Assembly (NCBI GenBank): GCA_027483785.1
Contig: JAIXTU010000294.1
Span: forward strand, 1 to 7,251
Length of the DNA stretch: 7,251 nucleotides
From: Flavobacterium sp.
Lineage (GTDB): Bacteria > Bacteroidota > Bacteroidia > Flavobacteriales > Flavobacteriaceae
Direction: 5' to 3'
This document shows positions 1 through 6,113 of this stretch, piece by piece. Position 1 is the first letter of the stretch. Every line of letters starts with the position of its first letter. The translations under genes were made by a program, and so were the position numbers. Below the pieces are notes generated by a model, which made no database searches, was not told where the DNA came from, and saw only the letters and a program-made list of their open reading frames with translations.

Positions 1-14
1 AGCATTCTAATTTT

Positions 15-22
15 TATCTTTG
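15..22 (+). promoter_or_regulatory. Bacteroidota-type -7 box for the coiled-coil gene
   Basis: TATCTTTG fits the Bacteroidota sigma-A -7 consensus TAnnTTTG exactly. It lies 47 nt before the ATG at 70, which would give a leader of about 40 nt. The -33 element (TTTG or TTG about 20 nt upstream) would fall outside the window and cannot be checked. Confidence 0.6.
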
Positions 23-69
23 TAAAAATGGATGCCAACAAAGTTAACGAGTGGTAAAAATTTTAAGCT

Positions 70-621
70 ATGAAAAAGATGTTATTTACGGCCTTGTTCC
101 TAACGGGAGCACTCGCTAACGCACAACAAAACGGCGGTTCTTCGCCGGTAGATTCTTTATCGGTACAACGCGATACTACGATGGTGATCAACAAAAATTA
201 CAACCAGATTACTACTGAAGCGGCACTCGAAGCTCAAAAGCGGGGCGAGGAAGCTCGTAAAGAAGCCGAGAAAGCGCAAGAGCGTGCGGAAAAGGCACAA
301 CGCGAAACCGAGAAAAATCTGAAGAAAATTGCTAAAGAACAGCGTAAAACCGAAAAAGCACAAAGAGCGCTGGAAAAACGCCAGAATAAGATTGCAACGG
401 CTGAAAACGACATCCGGAAAATAAACCGACGTATCGAAAACGAGCAGGAAGATTTGGCAAAGCTCGAAGAAAAGCTACAACGTGTACGCGAGAAAAGCAA
501 CTCTTCGAACGAAGACGTTTTGAAAATGGAGCAAAAACGCAACAAACAGCAAATTCGCATTAACGATTTGAAAATTAAACTCGAAAAAAAAGAGAAAAGC
601 TTGCGTAAGCTGCGCGATTAA
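70..621 (+). CDS. Secreted charged coiled-coil protein, function unknown
   Basis: This 183-residue protein has a signal peptide: MKK, a hydrophobic stretch at about residues 4-16, and an ALANA-type cleavage site before QQ at about residue 19. The mature protein has a short polar N-terminal segment (about 20-48), then an almost uninterrupted Glu/Lys/Arg/Gln/Ala-rich helix to the C-terminus. The tetrapeptide EKAQ recurs at residues 67, 74 and 95, spacings of 7 and 21, which is in heptad register and supports a coiled coil. A break with SNSSNED near 143-149 suggests a hinge between two helices. I see no catalytic motif, lipobox or membrane helix after the signal, so it is probably periplasmic or surface-exposed. 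The role is unknown; an envelope spacer or scaffold is only a guess. A -7 box lies upstream, and the next gene is convergent, so it is probably transcribed alone. The repeat-like element starting at 643 follows the stop closely. Confidence 0.85.
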   Translation: MKKMLFTALFLTGALANAQQNGGSSPVDSLSVQRDTTMVINKNYNQITTEAALEAQKRGEEARKEAEKAQERAEKAQRETEKNLKKIAKEQRKTEKAQRALEKRQNKIATAENDIRKINRRIENEQEDLAKLEEKLQRVREKSNSSNEDVLKMEQKRNKQQIRINDLKIKLEKKEKSLRKLRD

Positions 622-642
622 CCAACTCTGATTTTTTGGTAG

Positions 643-806
643 TTGGGCGTGTCCCCGCTATTTAGTGGAAATACTTGCAGCGGGGTCGGTTGCTTTGCTG
701 CAATAGTAAAACCGCCAGTGCTTTGCTACTCTTTTTTACAAATGGGCTTCCGCTGGTCGCCAGTTGTAAAAAGTAGCAATAGCGCTGGCGGTATTTCTAT
801 TTACGC
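643..806 (+). repeat. Structured intergenic repeat, copy 1
   Basis: This non-coding element starts 21 nt after the stop at 621. In order it has TTGGGCGT (643-650), hairpin A with CCCCGC (653-658) pairing to GCGGGG (680-685), a linker, then hairpin B. Hairpin B has nearly complementary arms at 711-741 and 764-792, containing ACCGCCAG and CTGGCGGT, and TTGCTACT and AGTAGCAA. The tip at 746-760 reads GCTTCCGCTGGTCGC, and the element ends with ACGC at 803-806. The same order of parts occurs on the minus strand at 1158-1388 with different stem sequences. It fills the space between two convergent genes and could act as a terminator or mRNA-end stabiliser for both. The boundaries are my estimate from the shared ends. 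I recall intergenic elements of this style (GGGCGT...TCGG...ACGC) in other Bacteroidota genomes, but cannot search here. Confidence 0.65.
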
Positions 807-827
807 GTTGCCACCTCACGCGGGCAA

Positions 828-1133
828 TCAGTTTCCGGCGAACGGCGAGTTGAAAATACCTACGGCAAGTTCGGCCCAAATCAATATAAACACGATTAGT
901 ACAATAAATCCCACCAGAATTCGCTGTCCTTTTTTATGAACGAAACGGTACAAGACTTCCAGAAAAAGCCAGAAGCCGAGAAGTATGCCGGCCATCGCCA
1001 GAAAATCGGCTGGAGTCCAGTAAATTTCGTCGGTAAATTGCATGAGAACGAGCGGTAAACACAAAAACGCAACGATAAGTATAACGATAGAGAACGCGCG
1101 TTTTGGGAAACTCATTTGTGGTGATTTATTCAT
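828..1133 (-). CDS. Small three-helix inner-membrane protein, function unknown
   Basis: This 101-residue protein has three predicted membrane helices at about residues 13-31, 43-63 and 71-93. Two loop or helix-end motifs look family-specific: QFTDEIYWTPADF (32-44), and WAELAVGIFNSPFAG (86-100) at the extreme C-terminus. I recognise this pattern from uncharacterised small membrane proteins common in Bacteroidota and some other phyla, but know no function. The start is uncertain: the ATG at 1133 gives MNKSPQ before a second Met at 1115. Neither has a clear Shine-Dalgarno sequence, and homologues could support either. The gene is convergent with the coiled-coil gene. It is separated by 264 nt from the upstream protease gene on the same strand, so it is probably not in a simple operon. 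A good promoter match lies inside the structured element upstream. Confidence 0.85.
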   Translation of the reverse strand: MNKSPQMSFPKRAFSIVILIVAFLCLPLVLMQFTDEIYWTPADFLAMAGILLGFWLFLEVLYRFVHKKGQRILVGFIVLIVFILIWAELAVGIFNSPFAGN

Positions 1134-1157
1134 GATGATTTTGTGTTACGTTTTTCT

Positions 1158-1388
1158 GCGTTAAGGACAGCAGCGGTATAAATTGCCGGCAAAAGGCTTT
1201 TGGTACCGACAAGGGAAAGCGACCTACGGAAGCTTGCCCTGGCGTTGTACCAATGGCTTTTGACCAAATTTATAGTAGCGTATGGCCTGACGGCAAAAAA
1301 GCAAACCGCAGTAGTGAACGGTTTTTGGCATTTGTGCCACTCGGTTCGTATACTACTGCGGTTTGCTGTTTTTGCCGGAACGCCCAAA
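1158..1388 (-). repeat. Structured intergenic repeat, copy 2
   Basis: Read on the minus strand, this element starts with TTTGGGCGTT (1388-1379), 9 nt after the protease stop. Hairpin A pairs 1352-1377 with 1291-1315, about 25 bp with one bulge and a perfect 16-bp core. Nested inside are GAAC/GTTC (1316-1319 and 1344-1347) and a TGGCA-TTTG-TGCCA hairpin (1326-1339). A linker beginning TCAGGC follows. Hairpin B is a second, less perfect inverted repeat, including GTACCAA at 1206-1200 against TTGGTAC at 1254-1248. Its tip at 1233-1219 is GCTTCCGTAGGTCGC. The element ends with CCTTAACGC (1166-1158). It matches the element at 643-806 in order of parts, tip motif and ends, though not in stem sequence. 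It fills most of the gap between the protease and the small membrane gene. Confidence 0.65.
1265..1297 (-). promoter_or_regulatory. Candidate promoter inside repeat copy 2, facing the 828-1133 gene
   Basis: On the minus strand, TTTG (1297-1294) is followed after 21 nt by TAAATTTG (1272-1265). This is a full match to the Bacteroidota consensus TTTG-N19-21-TAnnTTTG. Transcription would start near 1259, giving a leader of about 125 nt that includes hairpin B. Because it sits in a structured repeat, a chance match is possible. Confidence 0.45.
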
Positions 1389-1397
1389 TAAAAAAGA

Positions 1398-3566
1398 TTA
1401 CGATTTTATTGCTTTTTCTTTCTTCTTTACGTTAACCACGGGCTTGGTTCCCGATACGTTGTTTAAATCACTCAAAACATTGAGCGCTTCTTCCATGTAC
1501 GCATCTTTCTGAAGTTGCTCGTGCCAACGGTTGCGTTTTAATTTCAAAACACTATCTTTCTCAATTTGAGCTAGTTCGTAAGGCAACGATTTGTAAGCGT
1601 AGTTGGTTTTGTAGTCGTTTATAGACTTGTATCTTTTCGATTCGTTTTCCAGCTGATCTTGCTCTTTTTTAAACTGTTGTAAATTCAAACTGTACACCAA
1701 TTCGTCTTTGCGTTTGCTCAACCATTTGGCATTTTGATCGATAAGCTGAAACTGTTTGCTCGCAGCCACACGCTTTTTGCTGTTTTCGATAGCCGCTTGA
1801 ATCGCCGTTTTATATGTCGACGTTTTGTAATCGGCGGGTGCAATTTTGTCCCACGCCATGGCATTAGGCATGTCGCGCTCGCCAATTTCGATATAACTGT
1901 AGCGATCTGGAATGCTCACATCGCTGCTCACTCCTTTAAGTTGCGTAGAGCCGCCGTTAATGCGGTAGAACTTTTGCGTTGTAGTTTTCACCGCACCTAA
2001 ATCGCCCACCGAGCTGTTTCGAACCAATTGATTGAGGTCGATTACGTTTTGTACGGTTCCTTTTCCGTAAGATTGCTTGCTTCCGATAACTACGCCACGG
2101 CCGTAATCTTGCATGGCTGCTGCTAGAATTTCAGAAGCCGAAGCCGAGAAATTGTTGATCATTAATACCAACGGACCTTCCCACTGAACGCGCGAGTCGG
2201 TATCTGCTAAAACCTCCTGTTCTTTCCCTGCCGATTTCACTTGAACCACTGGGCCTTTATCGATAAATAAACCAGCGATATCGACCACAGTTCGTAAAGA
2301 TCCTCCGCCGTTATCGCGTAAATCCATTATCAAACCGTCGATATTTTCTTTTTTCAAACGTTCGATTTCCAGCGCAACGTCTTTGGCGGCATCGCGACGG
2401 TCTTTGTTTTCAAAATCGATGTAAAATTTAGGTAAGTGGATGATGCCATAACGTTTGCCGTCTTTCTCTACAACGCTCGATTTCGCATAAGTTTCTTCGA
2501 TTTCAACCACATCGCGGATGATCGAAATCACTTTAATCGAACCGTCTACTTTCTTAACGGTTAAGCGCACTTCGGTTCCTTTTTTACCTTTAATTTTCTT
2601 AACGACATCGTCGAGACGCATGCCCACAACATCAACGGGTTCGGCAGTGCCTTGTGCCACTTTCATGATAACGTCTCCGGGTTCGAGTTGTTTATCGCGC
2701 CAGGCGGGTCCGCCAGAAATAAGTTCTGTAATTTCGGTGAAGTCGTTTTTCTTTTGTAAACGGGCACCAATTCCTTCGAGAGTTCCCGAAATACTAAGGT
2801 CGAATTTGTCTTTATCTTCAGGTGCAAAGTAGTTGGTATGCGGATCAAAACCTTCGGCAATAGAATTAACGAAGATGGCAAACCAGTCTTCGCGGTTCAA
2901 ATCTTTTACAAAGCTGAAATAATCTTCGAGCGATTTTTCAGAGCTTTCGCGGGTTTCTTTTTCTAAATCCGCATACGATTTTGCTTTGTAGTTCGCATCG
3001 GCTTTTGCTTTGTCTTCTTCCAATTTGAGTTTATCGGTTAAGGACGACAAGGTTCCGAGCTTGATTTGTTTTCTCCAACGATCTTTGAGCGCGCTGATTG
3101 AGTTCGCGTAGGGCATTTTCTCGTAATCGGTATCAAACGTCTCATTTTCGTCGTAGTTGAACGGCTTTGCGAGCAGATCTTTATAAAATGATTTGCTTTC
3201 TTGCATGCGTTCCATCAAACGATTGTAAGTGAGATTAAAAAACGTCAGATCTTTATTATTGATTTGATCGTCGATTTCCAATTCGTATTTTTTAAACTCT
3301 TCGATATCCGATGCTAGGAAAAAGCGTTTCGCTGGATCGAGCGCCTCGATGTACTCTTTATACACGCTTTTACTGAAATTATCGTCGATGTTTTTCGGAT
3401 CGTAATGTCCTTTTTGTAAAACAAAGGCAAGTAATTCGAGTAGTAATTTGTCTTTTTCATCATTGTTGGACGACTTTGGAAAAAACGACCACAATGCCAC
3501 GCAAAGCACTAAAAGTGCCGCGATTATCTTAAAATTCTTTTTCATAAAATCTATCAGAGTTTTCAT
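1398..3566 (-). CDS. prc: Carboxy-terminal processing (tail-specific) protease, S41 family
   Basis: This 722-residue serine protease of the Prc/Tsp type cleaves periplasmic proteins from their C-termini; in E. coli it processes or degrades envelope proteins. A short cytoplasmic N-terminus and a hydrophobic segment at about 12-29 form a signal or membrane anchor. The N-terminal helical domain (about 35-240) contains the DPAKRFFLASDIEEF stretch typical of Tsp, and DPHTNYF lies at 241-247. A PDZ domain spans about 255-345, with the GIGARL start and GGPAWRDKQLEPGDVI. The S41 core follows: LRDNGGG (416-422), then NNFSASASE with the likely nucleophile Ser476, and the general base Lys502 in YGKGTVQ. 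The C-terminal tail-specific-protease domain (about 570-715) is Lys/Glu-rich. The length is close to E. coli Prc (682). All catalytic residues are present and the frame is intact. It is divergent from surE; no clear promoter was found on this strand. Confidence 0.96.
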   Translation of the reverse strand: MKTLIDFMKKNFKIIAALLVLCVALWSFFPKSSNNDEKDKLLLELLAFVLQKGHYDPKNIDDNFSKSVYKEYIEALDPAKRFFLASDIEEFKKYELEIDDQINNKDLTFFNLTYNRLMERMQESKSFYKDLLAKPFNYDENETFDTDYEKMPYANSISALKDRWRKQIKLGTLSSLTDKLKLEEDKAKADANYKAKSYADLEKETRESSEKSLEDYFSFVKDLNREDWFAIFVNSIAEGFDPHTNYFAPEDKDKFDLSISGTLEGIGARLQKKNDFTEITELISGGPAWRDKQLEPGDVIMKVAQGTAEPVDVVGMRLDDVVKKIKGKKGTEVRLTVKKVDGSIKVISIIRDVVEIEETYAKSSVVEKDGKRYGIIHLPKFYIDFENKDRRDAAKDVALEIERLKKENIDGLIMDLRDNGGGSLRTVVDIAGLFIDKGPVVQVKSAGKEQEVLADTDSRVQWEGPLVLMINNFSASASEILAAAMQDYGRGVVIGSKQSYGKGTVQNVIDLNQLVRNSSVGDLGAVKTTTQKFYRINGGSTQLKGVSSDVSIPDRYSYIEIGERDMPNAMAWDKIAPADYKTSTYKTAIQAAIENSKKRVAASKQFQLIDQNAKWLSKRKDELVYSLNLQQFKKEQDQLENESKRYKSINDYKTNYAYKSLPYELAQIEKDSVLKLKRNRWHEQLQKDAYMEEALNVLSDLNNVSGTKPVVNVKKKEKAIKS

Positions 3567-3631
3567 CTAAAACAATAACTAAGGTAAGTAAAAACCGTGC
3601 CGATACTTTTTGCTGCGCTATAATTTTTTGT

Positions 3632-3654
3632 TAAACCAATAACTGTTTGGTTTA
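3632..3654. repeat. Inverted repeat between divergent prc and surE
   Basis: TAAACCAA (3632-3639) and TTGGTTTA (3647-3654) form a perfect 8-bp inverted repeat around a 7-nt spacer. It lies in the 221-nt divergent intergenic region, 65 nt from the protease start. It has the size and symmetry of an operator for a dimeric regulator, but it is AT-rich and chance is possible. CAATAACT overlapping its left arm (3637-3644) also occurs at 3573-3580. Confidence 0.35.
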
Positions 3655-3709
3655 TTGATTGTTAGCGCGTTTTGGCGTCAGAAACGAATCGGAAGCGAAA
3701 TCAGCTTAG

Positions 3710-3736
3710 TTGCCCCACTAAAATTAGTTATTTTTG
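3710..3736 (+). promoter_or_regulatory. Probable promoter of the surE-lpxB operon
   Basis: TATTTTTG at 3729-3736 fits the TAnnTTTG -7 consensus exactly. TTG at 3710-3712 lies 16 nt upstream, slightly closer than the usual 17-23. Transcription from about 3743 would give a 45-nt leader to the surE ATG at 3788. No other full match was seen on this strand in the intergenic region. Confidence 0.55.
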
Positions 3737-3787
3737 GGGTTTGACGCAATGTCTTCGCGTTCGTTACAAATTTAAACAATAGTTGTC

Positions 3788-4570
3788 ATGCAGTTTAGCG
3801 AAAAAAGCAGGCCTTTAATTCTAGTTACCAACGACGATGGGGTTACCGCACCTGGCATTCGTACGCTCATTTCGGAAATGTGTTTACTTGGCGATGTTTT
3901 GGTTGTGGCGCCCGACAAACCACAGAGTGCCACGGGACATGCGATTACGATCAACAATACACTGTATCTCCAAAAGTTGAGCAACGACGGTAGTTTTGAA
4001 GAGTACAGTTGTTCGGGTACGCCGGTAGATTGTGTGAAATTTGCTGTTAATGAAATCTTGCATCGACAGCCCGATTTGTGTGTTTCGGGAATCAATCACG
4101 GCAGTAATGCGTCGATCAACGTTATTTATTCAGGAACGATGAGCGCCGCGGTAGAAGCTGGGATCGAAGGTATACCAGCTATTGGATTTTCGCTCAGCGA
4201 TTACAACTGGGATGCAAACTTTGAGCCGTGCCGACCTTTTGTTCGCAGTATTGCGGCTCAGGTTTTGGCAAACGGTTTACCTAAAGGCGTGGTTTTAAAT
4301 GTAAACTTTCCGCATCCGGACAAGGAGTTTATAGGAGTAAAAATTTGCAGGCAAGCAAATGCCATGTGGCAAGAAAAGTTCGATAAGCGCGTTTCGCCAT
4401 TAGGGAAAAGTTATTACTGGCTTACCGGAACCTTTGTAAATTTGGATCAGGGAACCGATACAGATGAGCATGCTTTGGAGGCAGGATACGTTTCGATTGT
4501 TCCCACGCAGTTCGATTTAACGGCACATCACGCCATTTCGGAACTTAACACATGGAATTGGAATGAGTAA
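3788..4570 (+). CDS. surE: 5'/3'-nucleotidase SurE
   Basis: This 260-residue enzyme is a metal-dependent phosphatase that removes phosphate from nucleoside 5'- and 3'-monophosphates, acting in the cytoplasm. The N-terminal NDDG (15-18) supplies the metal-binding Asp16 and Asp17. Ser47 in PQSATG and Asn103 in SGINHG complete the metal site, at the spacing of the Thermotoga enzyme (Asp8, Asp9, Ser39, Asn95). YSGTMSAAVEAG (114-125) is the family signature and LNVNFP (170-175) is also typical. The ATG at 3788 places NDDG at a normal distance from the N-terminus; no Shine-Dalgarno is visible, as is common in this phylum. It is the first gene of a three-gene operon, and its stop codon lies inside the start of the next gene. 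The link to lpxB is positional; I know of no direct biochemical connection. Confidence 0.97.
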   Translation: MQFSEKSRPLILVTNDDGVTAPGIRTLISEMCLLGDVLVVAPDKPQSATGHAITINNTLYLQKLSNDGSFEEYSCSGTPVDCVKFAVNEILHRQPDLCVSGINHGSNASINVIYSGTMSAAVEAGIEGIPAIGFSLSDYNWDANFEPCRPFVRSIAAQVLANGLPKGVVLNVNFPHPDKEFIGVKICRQANAMWQEKFDKRVSPLGKSYYWLTGTFVNLDQGTDTDEHALEAGYVSIVPTQFDLTAHHAISELNTWNWNE

Positions 4571-4838
4571 TTGGAAAGAACTTGTTATTGGAGCGCTGTT
4601 GGCACTATTATTAACAGTAGTAACATCGGTATTGTTTATCTATTTGCTAACACCTTATAGTTATTTGCCCGGACTTGAATTGCTTCAGCAGCAGCGTAAG
4701 TTAGGAAAACTTATTACTATTTGCAGTATTCCAAACTTGGGACTATTTTTTTGGTTGATGCACAAAAAGCGCGATTTTCTGGCGCGTGGTATTGTGCTGG
4801 GTGCCATTTTGCTCACGCTTTTAACTTTGTTCTTGTAA
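4563..4838 (+). CDS. Small membrane protein between surE and lpxB, function unknown
   Basis: This 91-residue protein has three hydrophobic segments: about residues 8-29, 48-66 and 74-91. A short polar loop, LLQQQRKLGK (40-49), follows the first segment, and a basic patch, HKKRDFLARG (67-76), precedes the last. The SIPNLGLFF region (55-63) looks conserved-type, with a Pro-Asn pair in the second helix. The start codon overlaps the end of surE by 8 nt (ATGAGTAA), so translation is probably coupled. Only 1 nt separates its stop from the lpxB start. From memory, a small membrane protein in this slot is usual in flavobacteria, which argues that it is real. No function can be assigned. A role near lipid A synthesis is suggested only by position. 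Confidence 0.85.
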   Translation: MSNWKELVIGALLALLLTVVTSVLFIYLLTPYSYLPGLELLQQQRKLGKLITICSIPNLGLFFWLMHKKRDFLARGIVLGAILLTLLTLFL

Positions 4839-4839
4839 C

Positions 4840-5961
4840 ATGAAATATTACATTATAGCTGGAGAGGCTTCGGGCGATTTACACGGTTCGAATTTGATTA
4901 AAGAATTAGTACAGCTCGACGCAGAAGCAGATATTCGTGCTTGGGGCGGCGAATTGATGGAAGCAGCAGGCGCAAAAGTGGTTAAGAATTACCGCGATTT
5001 AGCTTTTATGGGTTTTGCTGAAGTGGTAAAAAATCTAGGAACAATCTTAAAGAATATTGCTTTTTGCAAAAATGACATCGCCGCATTTAAACCCGATGTG
5101 TTGGTTTTAATCGATTATCCAGGTTTTAATATGCGAATTGCTAAGTGGGCGAAGCAAATTGGCATTCGCGTACATTATTATATATCTCCACAAATTTGGG
5201 CTTGGAAAGAAAATCGGATTAAGGCGATAAAGCGAGATATAGACCGCATGTTTGTTATTTTACCGTTTGAGAAATCGTTTTACGAAGACAAACACCAATT
5301 TAAAGTGGATTACGTCGGACATCCGTTGTTGGATGCGATGGCTCAGCGCAGTTACGACGATTTCGATACCTTCTGCGTCAAGCACCAATTAAACAACAAA
5401 CCGAAGATTGTTTTCTTACCAGGTAGTAGAAAGCAAGAAATCGAGAAAATGCTTGCGCAGATGCTTAAGATGGTAGCGTACTATCCGCAATACGAGTTTG
5501 TAATTGCAGGAGCGCCTGGGCAAGAAGCAGCGTTTTACAAGAAGTTTATTTCAAACGATCAGGTGAAGCTGCTCTTTGGCGTTACTTACGATTTGCTGCA
5601 TCATGCTACTGCTGCCTTGGTAACGTCTGGAACGGCAACATTAGAAACGGCTTTATTCAAAGTTCCCGAAGTTGTTTGCTATCGAGGTAGTTTTATTTCC
5701 TATCAAATTGCAAAACGCATTTTGACTTTGAAATATATTTCGTTGGTGAATTTGATTATGGATCAAGAAATTGTAACCGAATTGATACAAGACCGGTTTA
5801 ACGAAAAGACTTTGAAGTTGGAGTTAGATCGCTGTTTAGCTTTGGAACACCGCGCGAAAATGTTGAACGATTACGAGGCATTGATTGCAAAATTGGGGAG
5901 TTTTGGTGCGAGTCGACGCACAGCGGAATTGATTCTCGCCGATTTGCAAGTTGTTAATTAA
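4840..5961 (+). CDS. lpxB: Lipid-A-disaccharide synthase LpxB
   Basis: This 373-residue GT19 glycosyltransferase joins UDP-2,3-diacylglucosamine and lipid X to make the tetraacyl disaccharide 1-phosphate of lipid A, at the cytoplasmic face of the inner membrane. The N-terminal GEASGDLHG (8-16) is the family signature. IDYPGFN (91-97) holds Asp92, corresponding to the essential Asp98 of E. coli. YISPQIWAWKENR (114-126), VDYVGHPLLD (156-165), LPGSRKQEI (193-201) and TSGTATLETAL (262-272) follow in the expected order, and the C-terminal part contains NLIMDQEIVTELIQ (304-317). The length is close to the E. coli enzyme (382), so it is complete. It is translated 1 nt downstream of the small membrane gene, as third gene of the surE operon. 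Its stop codon lies within a 12-nt palindrome (5952-5963); no strong intrinsic terminator follows. Confidence 0.97.
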   Translation: MKYYIIAGEASGDLHGSNLIKELVQLDAEADIRAWGGELMEAAGAKVVKNYRDLAFMGFAEVVKNLGTILKNIAFCKNDIAAFKPDVLVLIDYPGFNMRIAKWAKQIGIRVHYYISPQIWAWKENRIKAIKRDIDRMFVILPFEKSFYEDKHQFKVDYVGHPLLDAMAQRSYDDFDTFCVKHQLNNKPKIVFLPGSRKQEIEKMLAQMLKMVAYYPQYEFVIAGAPGQEAAFYKKFISNDQVKLLFGVTYDLLHHATAALVTSGTATLETALFKVPEVVCYRGSFISYQIAKRILTLKYISLVNLIMDQEIVTELIQDRFNEKTLKLELDRCLALEHRAKMLNDYEALIAKLGSFGASRRTAELILADLQVVN

Positions 5962-6005
5962 CAGTTATTAAGATTTTTCCGAATCGAAATTCAGGCAATT
6001 ATTTC

Positions 6006-6013
6006 TATTTTTG
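6006..6013 (+). promoter_or_regulatory. Candidate -7 box upstream of the C40 peptidase gene
   Basis: TATTTTTG matches TAnnTTTG exactly and lies in the 152-nt gap after lpxB. It would give a leader of about 95 nt. No TTTG or TTG occurs at the right distance upstream, so the -33 element is poor or absent. The gap and this box suggest the hydrolase gene is transcribed separately from the surE operon, at least in part. Confidence 0.45.
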
Positions 6014-6113
6014 TCGTCCGAGTAATGTACTACGGCATGAATTTTGACATTATGTTTCGACGCAGTTTTATTTATAAAGCTAAAGACATCGTCTGAAAAA
6101 TAAAAAGTAAACT

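Noticed and set aside
643..939. 98-codon open frame on the plus strand
   Set aside because: It runs through the structured element and antisense to the small membrane gene. Its composition is unlike a protein family, while the opposite strand encodes clear membrane helices.
643..1388. Integron attC sites with a gene cassette between them
   Set aside because: The end CCTTAACGC is close to an attC core site but breaks the RYYYAAC/GTTRRRY pattern. The two elements face each other rather than the same way, and no integrase is present.
1130..1435. Several 60-85-codon open frames on both strands
   Set aside because: They lie over the long inverted repeats of element copy 2 or run into the 3' end of the protease gene. 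None has a recognisable domain, and the palindromes explain the open frames.
3767..3774. TAAATTTG on the minus strand as a prc promoter
   Set aside because: It matches the -7 consensus, but no TTTG lies at the right distance upstream, and it would give a leader of nearly 200 nt.
5952..5963. TGTTAATTAACA, a perfect 12-nt palindrome at the lpxB stop
   Set aside because: It has no loop, is very AT-rich and has no clear T-tract, so it is not a convincing terminator; chance is likely in such sequence.
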